Shown: positions 5,690-14,100 of the stretch, piece by piece | Layout of the letters: every line of letters begins with the position of its first letter | Numbering within the stretch: position 1 is the stretch's first letter | Origin: Rhodospirillaceae bacterium | Lineage (GTDB): Bacteria > Pseudomonadota > Alphaproteobacteria > Puniceispirillales > Puniceispirillaceae | NCBI GenBank assembly: GCA_002721775.1 | Contig: PBLM01000053.1 | Span: 1-14,515 of the forward strand | Direction of reading: 5' to 3' | DNA length: 14,515 nt | Translations under genes and position numbers: made by a program | Notes under the pieces: model-generated | Told to the model about the DNA's origin: nothing | The model's database searches: none | What the model saw: the letters and a program-made list of their open reading frames with translations, nothing else

Positions 5690-6952
5690 ATGGTTGCTTT
5701 GGGCGCATTGTTAAACAATCTGTTCAGCCAGACAACTAGCTGGCTTAATAACCAGCAGCGGTCTGACCTGTCTTTACCTGAGCTTTGCGAGCAGCTCTTA
5801 TCTAACAAGGGCGAGGTAACCGGGCTGTCCCTTGCCCGTGAAATTCTGGGTCAGTTCGAACAACAATCCTCAGAGGAGCAGAAAGCGTTTCTTACAACTC
5901 TTACCACAGAATTCGATCTTGTTACCGATGAGCTGCACGCAGCACTAAAAATGTATGAGGCTAAAGCTGATAAAGCCAGCTACTCAGAACTCATGACTGC
6001 CGCCACATCCCGCAGACAGACACTGTTCAGAAAGCTAAACGAATTACCAGGAGCCACACAGCGGCTGGTGAATATGCGCAAGACCCTGCTCGGCCTGCTG
6101 CCTGCACACCCTGAACTCGCTGTTATTGATCAGGATTTAAAACAGTTATTCACAAGCTGGTTTAATAGAGGATTCCTTGTTCTTCAGCCTATCAGCTGGT
6201 CGAGCCCTGCCCATATTCTGGAGAAAATAATTGCGTATGAAGCTGTTCACGCCATTGAAAGCTGGGATGATTTACGCCGCAGGCTGCAGCCTGCTGACAG
6301 GCGATGTTTTGCCTTCTTTCACCCTGCCATGCCAGATGAGCCGCTGATTTTTGTTGAAATTGCACTCAGCAAGGAGATTCCTGAGGCTATTCAGACCATT
6401 CTTGCCGACCGCAGTGAAGCAGATGACAGCAATCCAAAAACAGCCACATTCTATTCAATTTCAAATTGCCAGACAGGTCTTGCCGGCATTTCATTTGGCA
6501 ACTCTCTGATCAAAACAGTTGTCAGTGAATTACGTCGTGAATTTGAGAGCCTTGAACAGTTTGTCACCCTCTCACCTTTGCCTGTATTTGCAGACTGGAT
6601 GTCAAAGCAATCTTTTATTGACGCGCTGCCCTTGGAAGATGACCAGAAAATAACAGACCTTGCTGCATGCTATCTTGTGCATGGGAAAACACATTCCGGC
6701 ACACCGGTTGACCCTGTTGCACGTTTTCATCTAGGCAATGGAGCGCGCATACATGCCCTGCATGCGAACGCTGACAGTTCGGCAATTGGCAAGTCACGCT
6801 CACATGCTGTGATGGTAAACTACCTTTATGATTTGGAAAAGCTAGAGGCAAACCATCAGAAATATGCATCCGATGGAGTGGTCGCCTGCTCAGGAAAAAT
6901 TAAAGACCGAGCTGATGCGGCTCTTCATTTACTAAATGAATTGAAAATTTAG
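5690..6952 (+). CDS. Malonyl-CoA decarboxylase
   Basis: Converts malonyl-CoA to acetyl-CoA and CO2; the 420-residue length is usual for bacterial enzymes. An alpha-helical N-terminal domain (about 1-160) precedes the GNAT-fold catalytic domain. Family landmarks are FFHPAMPDEPLIFVEIAL (209-226), YSISNCQTGLAGISFGNSLI (255-274), FVTLSPLPVF (291-300, with S295) and DPVARFHLGNGA (341-352, with H347, equivalent to the catalytic His of human MCD). MVNYLYDL follows at 375-382. The stretch between H347 and MVNYLY (IHALHANADSSAIGKSRSHA) departs from the form I expect in this family (like LERINWxADxS..QSxG), so activity may be altered. It stands alone on the plus strand, converging on the SDR gene with 20 bp between stops. 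No malonyl-CoA synthetase (MatB type) or malonate transporter is adjacent, so a role in malonyl-CoA or fatty-acid balance is as likely as malonate catabolism. Confidence 0.93.
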   Translation: MVALGALLNNLFSQTTSWLNNQQRSDLSLPELCEQLLSNKGEVTGLSLAREILGQFEQQSSEEQKAFLTTLTTEFDLVTDELHAALKMYEAKADKASYSELMTAATSRRQTLFRKLNELPGATQRLVNMRKTLLGLLPAHPELAVIDQDLKQLFTSWFNRGFLVLQPISWSSPAHILEKIIAYEAVHAIESWDDLRRRLQPADRRCFAFFHPAMPDEPLIFVEIALSKEIPEAIQTILADRSEADDSNPKTATFYSISNCQTGLAGISFGNSLIKTVVSELRREFESLEQFVTLSPLPVFADWMSKQSFIDALPLEDDQKITDLAACYLVHGKTHSGTPVDPVARFHLGNGARIHALHANADSSAIGKSRSHAVMVNYLYDLEKLEANHQKYASDGVVACSGKIKDRADAALHLLNELKI

Positions 6953-6972
6953 TGTTAATGAGGTACGACTCG

Positions 6973-7752
6973 TTAGACAGTTGCCGTCAATCCGCCATCT
7001 ACGTAGATAATCTGGCCATTAACAAAGGATGAAGCTGGCGCAGCAAGATAAACAGCTGTGCCTACGAGATCAGACACATCCCCCCACCGGCCTGCAGGCG
7101 TGCGCTCCTCTAGCCAGGCAGTAAACTGCTGGTCAGCAACTAGTGCAGCATTCAATTCAGTTTTGAAATAACCCGGCGCAATCGCGTTACAATTCAACCC
7201 ATAGCCTGCCCAGTCCGCTGCCATGCCCTTTGTCAGATTGGCTATTGCACCCTTGGTGGCGGTGTAAGGTGCAATACCAGGCCTGGCTAGAAGGCTCATC
7301 ACAGAGGCAATGTTGATGATCCGGCCATGTTGACGGGCAATCATATAAGTAGACAGCGCCTTGGATGTATAAAAGGCCGCTTTCAAGTTAACTGCAATCA
7401 TCTGGTCAAAAATTTCAGAATCAAAATGTTCTAAGGGCTGGCGATGCTGCATGCCCGCATTATTTATAAGAATATCGATCGGGCCTATATTTGTCTCGTA
7501 ATCGTCAATCTTAGCGGTAATGTCATCTTGCTTCGTTACATCGGCGATCAGAGCTTTAGCCGCAATAGACTGGCTATTTAGCTCATCAACAACTGCCTGA
7601 ACGGTATCTGCGTTGCGGCCATTGATGAGTACACGGGCACCTGCCTGGCCCAGACCGCAGGCAAGTGCAATTCCGATCCCGCGACTCGAACCTGTGATAA
7701 GAGCTGTCTTTCCTTTAAGGCTGAAAAGGCCGGTCAGCTGATGAACTGACAT
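6973..7752 (-). CDS. SDR oxidoreductase, gluconate 5-dehydrogenase-like
   Basis: Classical short-chain dehydrogenase of 259 residues. The start at 7752 is set by GGAGG (7764-7760) with 7-base spacing; a longer frame from 7800 would overlap the upstream gene and add 16 residues without a better site. Motifs: cofactor TGSSRGIG, NNAG, the IASVMS serine, YTATK (catalytic Tyr and Lys) and the ending FVNGQIIYVDGG. The segment GYFKTELNAALVADQQFTAW with ERTPAGRWGDVSDLVG closely resembles gluconate 5-dehydrogenase (IdnO/Gno), which interconverts D-gluconate and 5-keto-D-gluconate; KduD-type enzymes are an alternative. It is last in a minus-strand operon, 25 bp after the PanE-like gene. Confidence 0.87.
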   Translation of the reverse strand: MSVHQLTGLFSLKGKTALITGSSRGIGIALACGLGQAGARVLINGRNADTVQAVVDELNSQSIAAKALIADVTKQDDITAKIDDYETNIGPIDILINNAGMQHRQPLEHFDSEIFDQMIAVNLKAAFYTSKALSTYMIARQHGRIINIASVMSLLARPGIAPYTATKGAIANLTKGMAADWAGYGLNCNAIAPGYFKTELNAALVADQQFTAWLEERTPAGRWGDVSDLVGTAVYLAAPASSFVNGQIIYVDGGLTATV

Positions 7753-7759
7753 ATTGATA

Positions 7760-7764
7760 CCTCC
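7760..7764 (-). promoter_or_regulatory. Shine-Dalgarno site that fixes the SDR start
   Basis: GGAGG on the minus strand, 7 bases before the ATG at 7752. It lies between the PanE-like stop and that ATG, and is why the longer frame starting at 7800 is not used. Confidence 0.75.
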
Positions 7765-7777
7765 ATACCCACCCACG

Positions 7778-8770
7778 TCAATGTGGCTGGTAAAGACCAA
7801 GTGTGGATGCCTGAAGCTTTAGTAATGAGGTTACCTGGTTCAATGCAGGTGTGGGAATGGACAGCCCATCAGCTAGTTCCAGCACTGCTGTCATTAACGG
7901 GTCAATTTCGAGTGGCCGGCCCGCTTCAATGTCCTGGCGCGTAGATGGCTTATGGCCAACAATTCTAGCCGCACCTTCAATTCTATCCTCAATGGAAACC
8001 GCAAAACGAGCCCCCAAGGCTTCACCAACTAGCTGGCATTCTTCCATAATCTGTCGAACGAGCGCACGGCATCCCGGATCTGCACCAATCTGATCAAGAC
8101 TGGCTCCTGTCAGAGCAGATACGGGGTTGAACGAACAGTTACCCCAAAGTTTAATCCAGATTTCATCACGGATACGGCGTTTTTGAGGGGCTTTTAGCCC
8201 GCCCTTTATCATAAGGGCAGATAGAGTCTTTATCCGATCACTAGCCTCACCTGATGGCTCGCCCAGAGAAAATCTGTCGCCACTCAAATGCTGGATTCGC
8301 CCCGGCTCAGCAATTTCACAAGCTGGATATATAACACAGCCGATAGCGCGCTCAGGCCCTATACCGTTCCAAATAGCCGCGCCTGGATCAACAGATGACA
8401 ATGATTTGTCATCCATTGCCGTTCCTGTATTTGCACGATAAAAATACCACCAAGGCACTCCATTAACCGCTGATACTATGCTGGTGTTCTCGCTGATTAA
8501 GCACTGTAGCGACGGCACAACATGCGTCAGCGCATGTGCTTTTAAGGCAATGATAATATAGTCCTGCGGGCCCAGTTCCGCTGGATTATCTGTTGCTGGC
8601 AACCGATATACCATTTCCCGCCTGTCATAAGTGAGGCGCAACCCCTCTTTGCGAATCGCTTCAAGATGTGGCCCTCTAGCTACAAGGCTGACGTCCGCTC
8701 CTGCCTCATGCAGACGAGCCGCCATAAACCCGCCAATTGCCCCCGCTCCATAGATGCAAATCTTGCTCAT
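7778..8770 (-). CDS. 2-dehydropantoate 2-reductase-like oxidoreductase (PanE/ApbA family)
   Basis: NADPH-dependent reductase of 330 residues. The N-terminal Rossmann domain opens ICIYGAGAIGGFMAARL (residues 4-20). NGVPWWYFY (103-111) marks the subgroup with a bulky aromatic active-site segment. The C-terminal helical domain holds the catalytic Lys in WIKLWGNCSFNPVSALTG (K207) and the substrate-binding S276 and E288 (STRQDIEAGRPLEID). All key residues are present. True ketopantoate reductase is possible, but the neighbours (CoA ligase 5', SDR 3') and the NGVPWW subgroup suggest a related 2-oxoacid/2-hydroxyacid pair in catabolism. It is the middle gene of the operon: 40 bp after the ligase, 25 bp before the SDR. 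Confidence 0.87.
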   Translation of the reverse strand: MSKICIYGAGAIGGFMAARLHEAGADVSLVARGPHLEAIRKEGLRLTYDRREMVYRLPATDNPAELGPQDYIIIALKAHALTHVVPSLQCLISENTSIVSAVNGVPWWYFYRANTGTAMDDKSLSSVDPGAAIWNGIGPERAIGCVIYPACEIAEPGRIQHLSGDRFSLGEPSGEASDRIKTLSALMIKGGLKAPQKRRIRDEIWIKLWGNCSFNPVSALTGASLDQIGADPGCRALVRQIMEECQLVGEALGARFAVSIEDRIEGAARIVGHKPSTRQDIEAGRPLEIDPLMTAVLELADGLSIPTPALNQVTSLLKLQASTLGLYQPH

Positions 8771-8810
8771 ATTTGTATTTTTCCTCAGCTGTTCTTTTTA
8801 GTGCGGGGTC

Positions 8811-10304
8811 CTAAAAGCCCAGCTTTTCAGCCAAGCCTATACGCTGTAGCTTACCTGTTGCCCCTTTTGGTATTTCATCAACAAAACGGATATGGCGGGG
8901 GACCTTGAATTTTGCCAGTTGTTGGTTTGCATAGGCTTTCAAGTCAGCCTCGCTCAGGCTCGTTCCGTCCGCTAGCACAATTGCTGCCCCAATCTCTTCG
9001 CCCAATAATTCGTCCGCAACAGCAAAGGTTACCACCTGAAGAACTGCGGGATGATTCATTAGAACATTATCAACTTCCAATGGCGATATTTTTTCTCCAC
9101 CGCGGTTAATGATCTCTTTCAACCGGCCTGTAATTTTAAGGTAGCCTTCTTGATCAAAATATCCCTGATCACCAGTTCTGAACCAACCGCCTGTAAAACT
9201 CGACGCATTCGCTTCAGGATTATTTTCATAACCTGGCGTCACATTGTCGCCCTTAATACAAACCTCTCCCTCTTTACCTAGCGGTTGCACTTTGCCTTCA
9301 GAATCAAGAATACAAACCTCAGGTGACGTCGCAATTCCTACGGATCCAGCCTTCTGAAGTCCTGCTCCAAGCGGATTTGACGTCATCTGGTGGGCTGCTT
9401 CCGTCATGCCGTAGGCTTCAATAACTGGGCAGTCAAACACAGAAACAAGCTCTTTGAATACAGCCGGGGGAAGAGAAGCTGATGATGAGCGTATAAAACG
9501 CAAGCCCAGAGCCTGTGCCTGTTCCGGGTTGCGCTTTGCCCTTAGCAATATCGCCTGATGCATTGTCGGCACACCAGAATACCAAGTGATCTGTTCTAAA
9601 TTGGCAAGCTCCAAAAATTTCAGCGCATTGAAACCAGCACTGCAACAGACAGATGCGCCTTTTCCCATACTGGATATTAGCACAGCAATCAGACCGTGAA
9701 TGTGAAATAATGGCATGATGTTCAGGCAATGATCATGATTTTTCAGTTCCAGACTTGCTGCGATATTCCGCGCCGAGGCCAGTATATTTTTTTGCAACAA
9801 AGGCACCACTTTCGGGCGCGAGGTGGTGCCAGATGTGTGCAGGACAAGAGCTTCTTGTTCTGCATTAGCAGGCGTTATATCTGCTTCTTCATCAAACAAT
9901 AAAAACTCACCAGCTGACATATCTGCTGTCACCCGCGCTTCTGCTACTGGAATGTTTAAAGCTGCAGCCGCCTCGCAGACTGGATTATCACTATCCTGCT
10001 CAACAATCACCAGTGCTGGTTTAAGATCAGAAAGATAAAATTCATATTCGTTCCGCTTATAGTTGGGGTTCAACGGGGCTGCTGACATATAGCTGGCGAC
10101 AGCCAGAAATGTTGAGGCCATTTCTGGGCCATTCGGCAGCACAATAGCGACCCTGTCAGAGGCATTCAAGCCTTGCCCCGCTAATTGCCGCCCAATCGTA
10201 TCAACGTGGCGACGCAACTGTACATAGGTCAGTGGATGTCGGGCTGGAGCGCTCAAAGCAATGGCTGAACCAACTCCTTTATCAAGAAGCGATCTTAATG
10301 TCAT
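8811..10304 (-). CDS. AMP-forming CoA ligase, oxalate--CoA ligase-like (AAE3/Pcs60 type)
   Basis: Acyl-adenylate-forming enzyme of 497 residues. P-loop LHTSGTTSRPKVVP (155-168), where the usual PKG is PKV; then MPLFHIHGL, YSGVPTMHQAI, RFIRSSSASLPP and EAYGMTEAAHQMTSNPL. WFRTGDQGYFDQEGYLKITG, INRGGEKISPLEVD and PKGATGKLQR (catalytic Lys K485) complete the set. The combination SGTTSRPK, APLNPNYK with EFYLSDLKP, and TEAAHQMTSNPL matches plant AAE3 and yeast Pcs60, which activate oxalate to oxalyl-CoA. Oxalate is therefore the best substrate guess, but related bacterial ligases take other short acids. No oxalyl-CoA decarboxylase (oxc) or formyl-CoA transferase (frc) gene is in the window. AGGT lies 8 bases before the ATG. 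First gene of the three-gene minus-strand operon. Confidence 0.88.
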   Translation of the reverse strand: MTLRSLLDKGVGSAIALSAPARHPLTYVQLRRHVDTIGRQLAGQGLNASDRVAIVLPNGPEMASTFLAVASYMSAAPLNPNYKRNEYEFYLSDLKPALVIVEQDSDNPVCEAAAALNIPVAEARVTADMSAGEFLLFDEEADITPANAEQEALVLHTSGTTSRPKVVPLLQKNILASARNIAASLELKNHDHCLNIMPLFHIHGLIAVLISSMGKGASVCCSAGFNALKFLELANLEQITWYSGVPTMHQAILLRAKRNPEQAQALGLRFIRSSSASLPPAVFKELVSVFDCPVIEAYGMTEAAHQMTSNPLGAGLQKAGSVGIATSPEVCILDSEGKVQPLGKEGEVCIKGDNVTPGYENNPEANASSFTGGWFRTGDQGYFDQEGYLKITGRLKEIINRGGEKISPLEVDNVLMNHPAVLQVVTFAVADELLGEEIGAAIVLADGTSLSEADLKAYANQQLAKFKVPRHIRFVDEIPKGATGKLQRIGLAEKLGF

Positions 10305-11129
10305 ATTAGTTTACCTGTACCTAAATTAAGGGTCTTTATGTATTTTGGTTTGCAGCCACCTTGTGGTGTAAGCCACTTAAACCACTCTTCTAAGCTGTTG
10401 CTATTATCTTACCTAGTCATCACTCATTAATGTGCGCTTACTGCTCGGAATTTCAAGAACGTTCTGTAGCGTAATAAGCCCGTTTGCTACCTGCCACCCA
10501 CCAATGTGAGCAGACTTGCAAACACCTCCCAAATCGAAATAAACCGGTTAAGTCAGCGTCAGACTAATAGCCCATGCAGGCAGACAAACAGCGTCCAAAT
10601 CAGCCGCATCAAGCAACAGACTATATGCAACTAACCCAAAGTCCTCCTGTGTTTTTTTACAGAGCCAGCCACTTCAGGCCAACCCTTCTTAATGATTGAT
10701 AAAGAACGCCATTCAACCATGGATACTTATTCAACTTATCTGAAACTTTGTATATGTAAAGTGGCCGCAGTTCCTACATGGACGAAACTACGGCAAGGTA
10801 GGGAGGCTCACAATTAAACGCAATGATCACAACAACCAATCTTCATTGCTGTGCTGCAAATCCATAAAGCATCGCCCAAACAACATGGCTTCGGCACACC
10901 CTATGCACATGTCAATTTACATCACAATAAAGAAAAGATACAACCATATGAAGTATGTGGCAAATATTTTCTGTCTATATATTGTAATTTGCCAGGGGTC
11001 TAGTGTTTTTGTTAAGCTAGAGGAGTTTTTGGTCGTTTTCTAAGCAACGATTTTTTTTGCGCTTGAGACTAAACACCCAAGTGGCAGAATAGTAAGGTTT
11101 TTGCCAGCACGTCTGCACAGGACAACCGC
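10305..11129. other. 825-bp intergenic region between the divergent ligase operon and Sel1 gene
   Basis: No intact gene is supported. It should hold both divergent promoters, but no convincing -35/-10 pair is seen for either. Weak candidates: TTGAGA (11063-11068) with AATAGT (11088-11093, spacer 19) before the Sel1 gene. Perfect palindromes: AGAACGTTCT at 10456-10465 and AACCGGTT at 10542-10549. CCAC-CTT-GTGG near 10360 is 55 bp above the ligase. Several short frames on both strands (for example plus 10719-10817 and minus 10550-10670) look faintly coding but lack starts or are interrupted; they may be decayed genes. The plus-strand frame 10846-11043 has no ribosome-binding site and is not called. 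Confidence 0.4.
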
Positions 11130-14100
11130 ATGTTGAACGCGTTTAAATTTCTGATCCCTCTAACAGTTATCCTGTTCACCTTTGACCTTCAGGCCCAATC
11201 TTTTCAGGATGGCAAAAACGCCGAACGCGATGGAAACTATAAAGCGGCCTTTGATATTTGGCTGCCGTTGAGCCAGAACGGAGATGCTTCAGCCCAAGCT
11301 AGCCTAGCTTTTCTATATAAAAACGGACAGGGTGTTAAACGCGATCTGGACCAAGCAATTATCTGGTTCAAAGAAGCTGCCGCAAGGGGAAATGCTACAG
11401 CTCAGAATATAATGGGCCTTTTTCATTACAGCGGAAAAGGGGTAAAGCAGGATTTTTCAAAGGCAGCCAGGTATTACCTTATGGCTGCAAAACAAGGTGA
11501 TGTTGACAGCCAATTTATGCTGGCCTCTCTCTACCAAACAGGCGAAGGTGTCGAGCAAAACATTTCTGAAGCCGCTAGGTGGTTTAAGGCGGCCGCTCTT
11601 CAGGGCGACGAAATAGCACTATCCAGTCTAATGGGACTTCATTCAAACGAGCTTGATGTAAGCAAAGAATTTTCACAATGGCTCAAAAATTATCAAAAAT
11701 TTCTTAAATCAACCGATGCAGACCCACAATTTCAACTTGGGCAGCTCTATCACGAAGGGCGCGGCGTCATTCAAGACTTTTCCCTTGCCGCAGAACTTTA
11801 TCGCAAGGCAGCTGAAAGGGGCAATAAAGATGCCCAATTTGGACTGTCAACATTATATAAGAACGGTGATGGTCTGCCAAAGGATATTGAAAAGGCGATG
11901 TTTTGGCTAGAGAGAGCGGCAATGGGGGGAAATTTAAATGCAATGTCAACTCTTGCATCTGCTTACGACGACGGCCTCGGTGTAAAGCAGAATGATAAGG
12001 CAGCCAGTTACTGGCACCAACAGGCAGCTCTTGGAGGTGACATCGAAGCACAGTTTTTAACAGGAAATCGATATGAAACAGGAACAGGTTTCACAAAGAA
12101 TTATGTTAAAGCTCTCAGATTTTATCAGCTTGCGGCTGAAAAAAAACATGTCGAGGCTAGTTTTAAAGTAGGACAATTTTATGAGCAAGGCATTGGAACA
12201 GATGAAAATCACGGGCAAGCTGCAAAATGGTATTTACAGTCCGCTAATTCTGATTATGGACCAGCACAGGCGGCTATAGGGCGGTTGTATTTTTCGGGCA
12301 GAGGCGTAAAGAAAAACATGCTTCAAGCTAAAAAATATTTAGAAATTGCCGCTGAAAAAGGTGATGCTATCTCACAATATCTAATAGCTGAAATCTTCTC
12401 ATCAGGAATTGACTACATAGAAGATAAAACACGAGCTGCCCATTTTTATAGGAAAAGCGCAGACCAAGCTTATGCCCCTGCACAATACAGGCTGGGCCAG
12501 GCCTATACATTTGGAAGCGGTGTGAAACAGAATAATGAACTGGCGTTGAGTTATTTCAGACTAGCTGCTCAGCAAGGTCTAGCTGCTGCTCAGATCAAAA
12601 TGGCTAAAATTTATGAAAATGGAAAAGATGTAAAAGCTGATTTATCTAATGCTGCGAGATGGTATGAAAAAGCAGCAAAGCAGGGAGTTATGGAAGCGCA
12701 AATTTGGATGGGATTTGCGCATAAGACGGGCAGAGCTGTCAAAAATGACCCAAGCTTATCTGCAGAATGGTTTTTGCTAGCCGCCAATCAGGGTGATGCT
12801 AACTCGCAATTTGAAGTAGGCATGGCCTATGAGTCAGGAACAGGGCTCGTTTCCAATCTTGCTGAAGCGATGTTCTGGTATGAGAATGCAGCTGAGCAGA
12901 ATCATATAGAATCTCAATATCGAATTGGCAGGGGCTATTTGGATGGCAGAGGAGTAGCCCCACAGGACAAAGCTAGCCTTATCTGGCTGCGCATGGCAGC
13001 TGATCAGGGACACAAACAAGCCGCCCGCTATCTTGGCGACATGCTGCGCGCAGGCAGAGGCACCGAAATCGATATTGCCAAAGCTGTCAGCTATTACCGG
13101 CTAGCAGCAAACGCCAATATTATGGAAGCACAATATCAGCTAGCTAAAATTATCAGCGATAAGGGAGCATCAAAGACTGATATTGACGAAGCCATCATAC
13201 TTTTTGACAAAGCTGCGCAACAGGGGGATGCAAGATCCCAGCTCGTTTTGGGCATCTATTATGATGAAGGCAGTGTCATTCCTGCAGATAAGCATCGGGC
13301 GGCAGATTATCTGATTATGGCCGCCATGCAAGAAGTAGAGGAAGCTCAATTTCGGCTAGCCCAAATATACAACAGCGGTGCAATTAAGAATAAAACTGCT
13401 GCGGATGCATTGCCTTTTTATGAAGCAGCCGCAAATCAAGGGCATGTTGGGGCTCATTACTTTCTTGCCAGACTTTATGATGCTGGCAGAGGCACAGCCC
13501 AGAATCACAAATTAGCTGTCCGCTACTATCAACTTCCAGCTGAAAAACTCTATCTAGATGCAAACTGGAGACTAGGCGTTTTAGCAAGGGAAGGCCTTGG
13601 AATGGCTCCCAATGTTCAGAAAATGGAACGCCTATTCCTCATATCCGCTCGTCAGGGTGATGTCCGTGCCCAACGCGCCCTTGGTAAAGCTTACCGAGAC
13701 GGCAAATCTCTGAGCCAGAATTATGAAAAGGCAATTTCTTTCCTGAATCTTGCAATTAAACAGCAGGATAGAGAAGCACAATTTGTTTTGGGCCAGATGC
13801 GCATGCTGGGAGAAGGCGGTAAAGTAGACCTTGAAGATGCAGTCTTAAACTTCAGAGAGGCAGCAAATAGTGGGCATATGCTAGCTCAATTTACGTTGGC
13901 GGAAATGCTGCATCGGGGCAACCTTATCAAGCAGGATATAAAGGAGGCAGCTTATTTTTATGAACAAGCTGCACTTCAGGGTCATGTGCTTTCCCAGTAT
14001 AGAACTGCAATATTTTATGAAAAAGGACAAGCTGGCATTCAAGAGCCTGCTCGTGCAGCAAAATTCTACGAACTCTCTGCAAAACAGGGGCATATTCCAT

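Noticed and set aside
7753..7800. Longer start for the SDR at 7800
   Set aside because: It would overlap the PanE-like gene and add residues not seen in SDRs; GGAGG supports 7752.
8811..10304. Ligase as malonyl-CoA synthetase (MatB) partner of the decarboxylase
   Set aside because: Its motifs (SGTTSRPK, TEAAHQMTSNPL, INRGGEKISPLEVD) follow AAE3/Pcs60 rather than MatB, and the two genes are convergent, not co-transcribed.
10719..10817. 32-codon plus-strand ORF starting MDTYSTYLKL as a transposase fragment
   Set aside because: Too short, with no recognisable transposase motif and no inverted repeats nearby.
10846..11043. 65-codon plus-strand ORF before the Sel1 gene
   Set aside because: No ribosome-binding site, odd composition and no family resemblance. 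The internal MKYVANIFCLYIVI looks signal-like but has no supporting Shine-Dalgarno site or plausible mature protein.
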